64,000 bases of DNA. It comes from Toxotes chatareus (taxonomy: Eukaryota; Chordata; Actinopteri; Toxotidae). The position numbers were made by a program, and so were the translations under genes. The stretch lies in the NCBI GenBank assembly GCA_016801885.1, contig CM028882.1:19237047-19301046 (forward strand), given 5' to 3'. The notes under the pieces were generated by a model. The model had not been told where the DNA came from, ran no database searches, and saw only the letters and a list, made by a program, of their open reading frames with translations. Shown here one piece after another: positions 37,101-49,100 of the stretch; the first letter of the stretch is position 1, and each line of letters starts with the position of its first letter.

Positions 37101-40100
37101 GCTGGTGGGGAACTGTCATCTGATAATTCTCTAACTGTGCTAACATGACCAACACATCATAATTTGATCAACTGTTAATTGATTATGTCAACAAGTAAAA
37201 TAAAAGCTGTTGAAATGTGTTGAAAGGTGGTTCTAACTCAAATATGATCCAGGTTTAACGGTCCTCTAAGATGACTACGACTTAAAGAGGGAACAGTTCT
37301 CAGTCTCTCTGTTTATGAAAACTGGCATCTGGGTCTTGAAAAAGATGAGCTTCCGTAAATATCCACCCGTAATGTAAACTAAAATCTGCTGTATATTTAT
37401 AAACAGATAGAGGAAAGCTTGGAGCGGTCAGACTTTAAGGAGGCCGGGTCCAGATGGGACAGTCTGTGTGTTCGGCTCACTTCATGTGATGGTTCAAATA
37501 AATCAGCATCTCACAGACTGCTCATCTGCCACATGCTACAGATAAGACGTTCTCTGCCTTGTGTCATCTTGCCCGCCTCTTCTTCTCCAAGTTGGTGTCC
37601 ATTTCACTGTACACCTGTACAGCATCGCCACCCACCCCAGCTGTTTTATAATGACATGTTGACAGAGACGCGAGATGTGGGCGAACAAGAGTGTGCTTCC
37701 ACTCTCTAATCTGATCCTGAGGAAAAGGCTAGAGGTGTCAACACCACTATTGCTGTCTGTCTTGGTACTTCTCTCTGTCCAATTAGACACAAATCCAATT
37801 CTAACTCAAGTCAACCCCTTTGTGGTGTCACCTCACAACTAACAAGGCTGAGGTACTCAGTGAGAGCCTGTGCATGCTTCAGAAAGGTGGACTAAAAGAA
37901 AGCATGCATGTGTGTCACTGACCTCTGACTAAGGCTATGAGTCAATCTTGTTCTCTCACTGGCCTAAATCGCTTTTGCCAGAGTAAGTGGCAGGTGCATA
38001 GGTGATGACCTTTCCCTCAAATCATGTTTTGCCTTTTGTTTAAATGAAAATACTTGTTACACATCCAGGGTGCAATAGTAAGGACTGAATCGTGCTGTAG
38101 TGCGCCTTGTGTTGTGGGTGATGTAGGCTCCAGATGTTTGTTTCAACATCAGCTATTGTTGGTCAGTCACTTTTTTGAAGACTTTCTCAGTGCTGTTTGG
38201 AGCAGTATTTTGTGTTTCACTTTTTTGATTCCATGCCATATTTGACAAACCTGATATTGAGTTACACGCATATGGCAAATTTATTTCATCTCAATTACTG
38301 GGAACAGGATGCACATCTCCATTTCATTTACAATTTGATGTTAAGACCCAGGACATAAGAACATAAAAATCCTGCACAGAACAGATTTAACTATCTGATT
38401 CAGAGAATGTGCACTTTTTCAACAACACCTGCCACAAAACACTCAGTGAGAAAGAGTGTGAATTTTCAAGTAAGTTCTGAAAAGAATTTAAGCAAGCTGT
38501 GTCCCTGTCCATGCCAGTATTAAAATAACTTCTTTTTAAAGTAGAGCAGAGCTCAACTAACTCATATGCACAGTACACAAAATAAGAAAGAGTATCTGGA
38601 CAACAGTGTAGTGGGATTTAGTTAAATCTAACAAGTTTACTTTAAATTGATCATCAGTTTAAATACTACATAAAATTACACTCTTTCCAAAATCCACATC
38701 AGAATCAAAAATTTAGTGCTGAAACAATTAGCTGACTGACAGATAAACTGTCAACAATTATGACAATTATATTTTTATTTACAATTATAATTATCTATTA
38801 ATTGTTTCAATTGTGCAATATGCTGAACATTTGCTTTTCTGAGCTTCTCAAAATCTGAAGATTTGCTGCTCTGAGACAAAAACAGACAGGCACCTTATCC
38901 ATGTGCATGAGTACAGTGCAGCCACAGAGCAGCACAGAGTGCAGTGGAGCACATGAGGGTCTTCGTAGGAGCTTTGTGCATTAGCACGAGCACATCCGAC
39001 CATTTACGCCCACATGGAACAATACATTCTTCAGGAAATTTACCCATTAGCGTGCAGCCAAAAGTGAGCTTTAGTGAGTTCTGTGAGTCCAAGTGTGAGG
39101 CTGGGCCTGATGCTCTCTACTATTACAGTGCAGTATTACAATGCATGTGCAGTAACATGCAAGTCTGAGTCATGGTACGAGTGGAGAGCAGTGCGTAGTG
39201 CTAAGCTTAGTGTGAAGCTAATGGCAGGACCTGTTGTTAGAGAGAATGGCGAGAATAAAAAGTGAGAGTCCAAGTGAGTCTGAGAGTGAGTAATGGCTAA
39301 AGAAGAGGACAATATGAGGTACTTCACACATCACAGCTAGAAAGGAATTAAATTAGATAAACATGTACCGAACCCATCTCATTCCGGTCGTGATTTCACC
39401 ACAAAACCCAACCAACTTCTAGCAGAAGCAACTCCTAGTTTCCTCTCTCCTCTGCTTTCCTGTTTCTTTTTTTCTTTCTGCGCCAAGGCTGTCTCTTTCA
39501 TTGAGTGGTGTTATGAAACCCATCTACATTCTTAACTACCTCTCAGGTGAGTGTTGGGGACAGGGAAAGGTGTGTTACTATAACAACCAAGTCAAAAGAG
39601 GAGTAGTCTTGACTTTTGACGAGAACAGCTGAGTCTGGTGAGGAGGAGGGGGATGAGGCAGAGGATGAGGAGGAGGGGGAAGAGTAGGAGGAAGAGGAGT
39701 GAGCATGAAAGACTCTGCAGGTCTGCCTGTGCCGAGGAGGCCTTTCGCTGTGAAGCATAACTCCTTTTGTGCTCTTTCATTTGTCTTTCCTTTAATAGCA
39801 AGGCTTTTCTAACAAATCAATGCTGTTACACAACAGGTAGTTAGAGAGCTCCCTCCTCCTGCCAACAGCAGCTCCCTACTGCATTAGCGCTACTTACACA
39901 TTTTCATTCTATGTTTTCCAACAGAATTACATAACCCCAGGATTCTGTCCAAAGACTAATGTGGAACTGGCAAAACAACAAAAAACTGGAAGGAGGTTTT
40001 CAAAGATAAATATTTACTCATCTATATTTGAACAGGGGTAACTCGGGGCAATTTAGAGCTTTTTGACTAAGGTACAGAAAATAAACAAATACCAAAATAC

Positions 40101-43100
40101 CAGCTCTCATAGATGGGACACGGCTTTGGACACGACCCATAAGGTTGAAGTAGCAAATAGAGTACACCCTTCTGTCAAGATAATTTATGACCCCTGACCC
40201 CCCAAGTTGACCGCCAGTTGACCCCCCTCCCTTCCCGCCACAGGACCCACGTGACCCCCCCCTAGTATGACGTCACACACCCTCCCTTGGTCCACGCCCC
40301 TGGGAAAACCCCTCATCATCCCTCCCTCCCCTCAGCAAAACAAGATGGTGTCAAAAATAAATAAGTATGCTTTTATGGAAACATGGAATATTTCATGGGA
40401 ACATGGGATGCTTTATGCAAACATGATGTGCTTTATGCAAACATGATCTGTAGATGCTCCTGTGTGCCACGGTCCTCCTCCTCCCTTTGCAGAATATTTG
40501 ATGGCTCGCATCTGCAGAAAATAACACAAACACTCACAGAGTTTCAGGTCAGGAGGTCCGCCATGGTATGGGAAAAATGCTTTTACCTCTACTTTGTGTC
40601 TCTAAAATACTTATTTACAACATGGGTCTGTTGTCTTTCCTCTATTTTAAGTTGTCATTAACATCAGAAATGTGAGAAAATGACTCCCTTCTCCTCCACT
40701 TCCCAAATCCCACTTCCACCTGAAGAAACAAACACAAACATTCACAGAGTTTCAGGTCAAAAGGTCCTCTAAGGTATGGAAAAAAAAAACGGTGTTACCT
40801 TCACTTTGTGTCTCTAAAATACTTATTTACAACAGGGGTCTGTTGTATTTCCTCTACTTTATGTCTCTAAAATGCGTATTGACAACGGATCTGTTGTTTT
40901 TCAGGCGCATCACAAAAAAAAAAAAAAGAAAGAAAAACGAAAGGTATAAAATGTGTAGGTGAGAAAATAACACCAGTACGTAGGGATCAGACTGCGCCGG
41001 CAAGATGAGTCGTGGTATGAATACGAATTTATCTGCTCGATCCTGTCACTTTTAAAAACTACAGAGTAACTAAATATAACATTTTATTTATCTTAGAGAT
41101 TACCGTTTGCGCTGAAATACACTCTCCTCCGCCTGGAAACTTGTTTTCCGGTAAGTCTCCGCAGAGCAGCTATACATTTAAACGATTAATTTTGAAATCA
41201 TTTAACGAAGGTTTCCCTTGTTAAAAGTGACTTCAGAGGAGCTGGAGGACCTCCACTTTACGCAGTCAGACTACGGTAAGAAACAATGAGCGATTGGTAG
41301 CCGCAATAAAGAGCCGTAGACGGGTCACTGATGACAAAATACTTACAGATTTAATAGACCGCGCTGAGCGGTGTTTCGGGACATCTGACACATCTGCCGA
41401 AGTGTGCGGAGGAGACAGCGGGGACGAGGATTTTGTGCCGACGTCCGTCCGTCTAGAAACCGCCTGAGACGTCGCACCCGTGTTAAGCGTCAACATCAGC
41501 CCGATCTCGGTTCGGACCCGGCCTCCGAAAACATCCTGCCAGAAGTTCCGGAAAGAGAGTCCGAAGACGCTCCTGCTGTAACGGGTAAGTCTTTATTTTA
41601 AATTTTTTCAAAGTCTGAAAGAAACGCCGCTGTCGGTTCGCCTCCTCTTTTCTGCCGCTCAAAATTTGAAATGAAAGCCGATAGGAAGTGAGGTCGAGCG
41701 AGCGAGGGGGCGTACCCGTCAGAATCTTCCGGTGATGTTTTTAGAGAACAGCGCCGCCCTAGACGTCGGCGGAGTACTGTGTAACTTAATGACAATACGT
41801 TTAAAGAGTAACTTCCTCCTATACATTTTAAAAAGTAAATGAATTGAAATAATGATTGTGTGTCTACAGAATTTCAACCTGCCCTCTGGAGGATTTACCT
41901 CCTGAAAACATCCAGCCAGTGAGAGAAATAACGGGTAAGTTTGAACATAAAATAAAGAAGATTTAAAAATTTGAACCAAGAGGAGTCTTTTATCATTAAA
42001 AAATAATATGATGATTCGTAAGCGCCTGTCTACAGAGCCTCAGTACTGTGTAACTTAATGAGAATACGTTTAAAGAGTAACTTCCTCCTATACATTTTAA
42101 AAAAAGTAATTGAAATAATGATTCAATTATTGTGTGTCTACAGAATTTCAACCTGCCCTCTGGAGGATTTACCTCCTGAAAACATCCAGCCAGTGAGAGA
42201 AATAACGGGTAAGTTTGAAACGAAAATAAAGACGGTAGATTTAAAAAATTTGAACCAAGAGGAGTCTTTTATCATTAAAAATAATATGATGATTCGCAAG
42301 GCCTGTCTACAGAGCCTCAACTCTGCCAAAGAGCAACCTGCTGCTGATACATCAGACAAACGGTTGAAGATCTGGGAGCCCGTGCAATTTAGAGGAAGAT
42401 TTCAGCCTCACGGCCCGGGTTCCGGTTCTGGTTCCCATCCCCGCTTCCAGCATTCATCACGACGCCGGAGGAGGGTACGAGGGATCATAGAGCGCCTCCC
42501 ACTGTGGTGAATATCAATATCAATAGCAGTGTATTCCACTTCCACTCTGGTTTTTTTTGAAAATAGAAATGGATAAAGAGTTCACAGCAGTTCCTGTAGA
42601 GTTAGAAGAAATTGTAGAAGAACTGAATAACCTTCCACCTGTTGCTGAAATAAATGTTACAAATTCTGGTGCAGAACATTCTGGTGCAGAGAATTATTTT
42701 CAGCCCTTAGAAAATGCTCTCCAGCATCTTGTGCTTTTGTCAGCGGCAGCAAACCCAGAACATTATTTTCAGCCCTTAGAAAATGCTCTTCAAAGCCTCA
42801 CCTCCCCTAGCTCACCCATCTTTGAGGATGCCCGAGCAGCGCCGCCGGTACCCTCATCACCAGAGACAGACCCTGTTCCAGAGCATCGAGGCGGAAATTT
42901 TAGAATCTCCTCCTCCTCCTCCTCCGACCACTTCCAGAACGACGACCCGCGACCGTTTTTAACAACGTGGAAATAAGGCGACATTCGCCTGCTCCTCCTC
43001 CCGAAAAACGCACTCGATCTCGGCCAATTTTACATAGATGTTATGAGCATCCTCCGAGATTTGGCGGAGGAGGCAAAATCAAACGCTAGACTTAAATGAT

Positions 43101-46100
43101 GTGATCCAGTTAGAGCTGAGAGGAGAAAGCGTGCATCAACACGCCTCGGTGACCGCTGATAAAAAACGGGATGCCATCCTTCCCGCCTTTGAGGGTCTGC
43201 TAGAAAGGTTAGTACAGTCCAACGCAGATATCGCTTTCAGACGATAACCTGGAATTAATCGTCCAGGTGGTGAGAAATCCCAACGGCGGTGTCAAAAGAA
43301 AACTGCACAAAACTTTAGAGTGCTAAATCATTCAAAAGAAGAAACGCCATCTGTACGTGGTAAACAATAACGATGATTGTCTCTGCTTCGCCATCTGCCT
43401 AGCTCACCTCACAAACCCCGGGTCGGGCCAACGAGGTTGTAGAACGAGGAGAGAGTTGCAGCGCCTAGCCGGTCTGAGTGAGCAGACGCCCGTGACCTTT
43501 AGCGACGAGGTAAATTTGAAAATATTCTCAGACGTAAAATTGTGGTCTTTCACAAAACTGCAGACGAGCCGCCCTCTCTCTCATTTTGAGACCGCTTTTT
43601 CTGATCGCTCAAATCCTCTATTTCTGCTTTTGTTGCAAAATCATTACTACGGTATACAAAATCTGAAAGGTTTTCTGGGTGCTAGGTACGTTTGTCAGTA
43701 TTGTTACAAGACCTTTGAAAACTCACACACGCACTGCTGTTCCCGGCTACTGCCCTGCCTGCTGTGACCTCTGTCCAGTGGGAGAGGATCTCAGCCGCAG
43801 ATACTGCCAGGACTGCGGCAGGATGTGTTGTACGCCTTTGTGCTTTTCCAGACACAAAGAGCCTCGGCAGAGGGGTGAAAAGGCATCAGTACTTGCGGTA
43901 TGATTAAAAGATGCAGGGATTGTAGAAATCTGTACACCGTCAGTAAAACAGCAAAGTCTCACACCTGTCCTCTGAAGGCGCGGTCACATCTGCGGGGAAA
44001 AAGTAGCCCTCGACAGTCTGAGCACGGAGCAGCACCGATGCTACATCCAGCTCTCCCGCCGTGACGGAGCACGGTGAAAAATTGATTTTTACGATTTTGA
44101 AACGCTCGTCGACAGGGAAGGGGTGCACGCCCCTTACTTGGTGTGCACCAAAACATGGAAGGGTGAAGAGTGGGGGTTTTACGGTTTAGACTGCGCCAGA
44201 GACTTTCTCCCGCGTTTCAGGAGACCTCTTTACCAGGGAGCCACGCTTATAGCCCACAACGCCGAGGTTTTGACAGCTACCTGATCCTCAACTGCATGAT
44301 AGAACTGGGTTACAAACCTTCTCACCTCATCATGCACGGCAGTAAAGTTCTGAGTTTCACAGATCCTGATTTTCGTTAAAATTCATCGACTCGTTATGTT
44401 TTCTCACCATGCCTTTAAACGCTATGCCCAAAGCCTTGGGTTTTAGCGATCAGAGCAAGGGCTACTTCCCTCACAGGTTCAGCTCAAAGAAGCGCTTAAG
44501 ATACGCCGGACCCTACCCCCACCCAACGACACGGTGTAGAACGATGACATCTCATCAGCGAAAGCAGAGTTTCAGCGCTGGTACGAAACAGCTTCTCAGG
44601 GTATCTTTCACTTTGAAAAGGAAGCTCTGTACTATTGTAAAATGACGTCTGCAGATTCTCTTAGAGGGATGCGCCAGATTCAGAAATCAGTTTCTCCGCG
44701 ACACGGAGTGGACCCTTTCAGCTGCGTGACTATCGCCTCAGCCTGCATGAAAGTGTTTTCACCAATTTCCTGCCCTCAATCCTTGGCCATACCTTTCGCC
44801 CGACAACTACAGGCGCCAGTGCAAAAGCTATTCAAACGCCCATCCAGTGGTTAGAGGGTGGCGCGCAGACAGAAAACAAGTTTATTCGCACGCCTGAACG
44901 AGGGAGAAAAACAAATAGGGCCTTACTTTGTGGACGGTTATGCCGAAATCGAAGGTGAAAGTACGCGTGGGAATTTCTGGGGTGCTTTTATCACGGTTGT
45001 CCCGCCTGTTTTCAGCCCTGCGAGACGTGTCCTTTGACAGGAACCCCTATGAGGCGCTGCACGGTTACCTGTGAGAAATTACAAAGACTGGAAAACGCTT
45101 ACGGAGTCCGCACGATCGTCATGAGAGAACACGAATGGTCAGAGATGACACGCCTCACTCCGGAGTGATGGCCTTTTCAAACGCTTCGAGCCCCCAAACC
45201 TCTCTCCCTCGCCAAGCTCTCACGGAGGCAGGACCTGCGCCGTGAGGTTGAGATACACGGCGCCTCTGATTTAAACCGCAGTACGTGGACGTGACGCCTC
45301 TGTACCCCCACGCCAATTGTAGCTTTATGCATTCGCTTAGGCCACCCGACCGTCAGATACAAAGACTTTGATGACCCACTTAAAACTACTACGGGCTCAT
45401 CAGCGCCGCCGCCTACCCTCCTCAAGGCTCTTTTTTTTCCTGTACTGCCTTACAAAACCTCTCGAGGCAAATTGGTGTTCACCTCTGCCAGACGCGGTGC
45501 TGAAACAAACAATCAGACATCCTCATGCAAACACGACGATGAGGCTAGAGCGTTGACGGGGTGTGGGTCACCGCCGAATTCAACAAAGCTCTGGATCGCG
45601 GGTTACAGAGTCGCAGAGATTAACGAGGTGTGGCACTTTGACGGACGAAGCGATTCCATTTTTGTCGACTACATACACACCTTTCTGAAAGGAAAGCAGG
45701 AGGCTTCGGGTACCCCCAGAGGCGTGTGATGAGGAAAGCAGGCAAAAGTACATCAGAGACTATCGGTTTCCATCAAGGCGCCCAATTAGACGCAGACAAA
45801 ATTGAAACCAACCCAGCCAGGAGACAGGTGTCTAAGCTCTGCCTCAACAGCTTCTGGGGCAAGTTTATGCAGAGAAGTAATATGACTAGAACCGAGCTGA
45901 TCAGCGAGCCGCAGCAGTTTTTCCGCTTGATGTTTTCAGGCCAGCATCGAGTCAAGTACTTTTCCTTCCTCAGCGACAAAAACCGCCATGGTTCAGTGGA
46001 ATTACCACGAGCGCGCGCGTCAGTACTCTCCCGGCAGATCCAATAACGATTTATTCAAAGAGGGAGAGCCGCTTTCACCACCGCCACGCCTGCCTCAAGT

Positions 46101-49100
46101 TGTACGAGTATCTGGAACAGTTGGGAGACAGGGTCCTCTATACCGATACAGATAGCCTGATTTATTCGGTGAAAGAGGGAGAGTCCCCTTGAACTGGGTC
46201 ATTATCTGGGGATTTGACGGATGAGCTGGGAGGCGACAGCATTCAAGAACACGCTTCATCCGCCGGGTCCTAAAAGTTACGCCTACCAAACTAGAAATAG
46301 TAAAAGGTAGTGATCTTTGTCTGCCAAGGGTATCACTCAGACCCGAGACAGCAGCGAAGCGAAAAGTCAACTTTGACGGTGTGAAAGAGCTGGTGGAAGG
46401 TTATTTGGACCAGTCTAGGAGAGGAACGGGTGATTCAAATCCTCAACACAACATCGTTAGGGATAAAAAGAGACTGCTATTGAAAAATTCTGCATTTCAG
46501 AAAAAATTTAGAGTGGTATATTTACAAAAGACGCCTGTTTAGCGACGGGACGAGCCTGCCTTTTGGCTATTGATTTTGAATCGAGTCTGTGATGGAGGAA
46601 ATTAACTTTGATCCTAGACTTACTGCACCTTTTTCATGTCTGGTGGTGGGACCCAGCGGATGTGGGAAAACCTATTTTGTAAAAAGTGTTTTAGAAAATT
46701 TAAAAGATGTTGTAAATAGTGTACCTGAAAATGTAGTGTGGATTTATACGTCCTTTCAACCTATGTATGCTGAACTACAAAAGATAAATAAAAATATTAA
46801 ATTTGTTGAAGGTCTGCCTGAGTCTTTTGAAGACGACAACCTGTTTCCTCCCGAGCAGAGTCATTTGATTATTCTGGACGATGTTATTTTTCAGGCCTCT
46901 GACCATCCTGAAGTGGTTAGAATTTTCACGCAGTACAGACATCATGACGATGAGCGCCATGATGCTCACTCAAAATGTATTTCATCGAGGCAAATACAGC
47001 CGCACCATCAGTCTGAACAGTAATTATATGGTGCTCTTTAAAAATCCTCGGATAAATTACAGCTGAATGTGTTAGCTCATCAGATCTTTCCGTCCCAAAA
47101 ACCTTTTTTCTGAAAGTTTTGAAGACGCCGCCAAAGACCCTCACGGCTATTTAATCCTCGACCTCACACCCACCTGCCCAGAACGGTATAGACTGAGGAC
47201 CGGATACTTCCCGTCAGTGGCCGACGGTGTACGCCCAGAAACCCAGATAAATTCCTCCTCACCATGTCGGTTGCGATAAAAAGGAACGGTCCCTTACTCA
47301 AAGTTTGTACCTGGCTACGCCTCAGAAACGCCGAGATATTCTAGCTCACTGTTCGCCGGACTTTCTCAGCGCCCTGTGTGAGATCGCCGCCAATATTTTG
47401 AAAGGCAACATTCCTCTCGCCTCAACAATATACGTAAACTAAAGAGACAGAAAAAATTATCAAACTGTTGGCGGACAGAAAAGTGGGTTTGAAACGTAAA
47501 AAACAAGTGTTAAAGAAGCAGACGGGGATTTCTTTTACCCCTACTCTCAGCCGCTATACCTATCATCGGAAACCTCATAGGAGGACTTATAAGAAAATAA
47601 AATGTCTCTGAGGACGAGCCAGAAAATGTTTCTCCTCTCACCCCAGCAGCTGAGCTGCCTGACCCGCCTCAATCTTCTTCTTCTATCAGACAGACGGTCA
47701 AGATGATTTGGACGCTCAAATGAGAGAGATTTTAAACGAACCCGGATTGAGTTCCTATGAAAAATCAAAAATACGACGCGCTTCCTGCAAAGATACCTCG
47801 CTCTGATCAAGCAGGGTCAGAAAGAGGAACGCCGGGTGACTTTGTCTTTGCATCATGACCCGTCGCGAGAGGAGGGGAAGGAGTTCACGCCATGGGCGGA
47901 CACGACGACGGCGGCGCTTTCGCCTGCATCGCAAAAAGGATTCGACGGAACGGGATTTAGATGAAACGGCTAGTGAGATATTAAAAGTCTTCCTCCTCGC
48001 GATCGCAGAAACACCGAGTACGTGATGAAGAAGTTAGCCAAGGTGAGGGGGGCTGACTTCAAAGGGGAATTTGTTTATAAGGGAAGACTGTAAAAGGGTC
48101 TCATATGATCGATTTGTTTAAAAACTTTCTTATAAAAAAGAACCCCACCGCCGGCTGGTTGGACTAGTTTCTAAGTATTCTGAACGATCTGAACGCCCCG
48201 TTATCCGTCGTGACTAAACCCTCGCTGCGGAACAGTTGCATCGCCTCAAAACGGACGACTTGCCGGATCTTTGGCAAGAAGAAGAAGAACAAGAAGAGAA
48301 AAAAAAGAAGACGAAGAAAAGTTAACCTATCTCCACGATGGATTAGTCCGTCGGAAGAGGGAGAGGATAAAAAAGACTGAAGAAACCTTCTAGATGGATC
48401 CACTTTTCCCCATAAATGACTCATACTCTGTCCTTTTCTCAATAAAATCTTTATTCATCAGCGCTCACGCTGCTCACGGTACATTTTTATCACGCATTTT
48501 ACAAGAAAATAATAATAAACAGGATCATCTGCAGCAATCTTTAAACGCTTGTAAAGAGCAAGTCAGGTGGGTAAAAGAGTCGCACGGGTAGACATTCGGA
48601 TACAGCGCTTGTATTTTTTCACAAAGTCAGAGACCGTCGATCATTTTTGGATGCATCTCGGTGGTACAGAGACAGTACGCTGTGGAAACGATAATCCACG
48701 GGCGCGCTTGACAGAGATAATAAACGCAGTGTTGCCCGCAGGTAATGGACAGGGGTGTTGAAGCTGTCGATTGTGGTACAAGATCTCTGTAGAACGGTCT
48801 TCCAAAACTGCGTAGATGCTCAAGGGTAATAATCAAAGTGTGGGGCAGACCGTAAGAGTCGAAAAAAAAGGTAGCCGCTACCGCTTTTCTTCCAGAGTCA
48901 AAGCCAACCAGTGTTCTCCCGGCATGTGGGAGGGGTGTGTTGACGATAAAGTACGCTGGGGATCTGAACGACAAAGTGAGCGAGGGAAGCTGGTCCGAGG
49001 CCCACACGCCAAAAAAATACATCCCCAGCAGACGGTGCAAAAGATTTTCCAGCTGATGGTTATTCATTTATTTATTTTTTTTTTTTTAGTTAATAATAAT

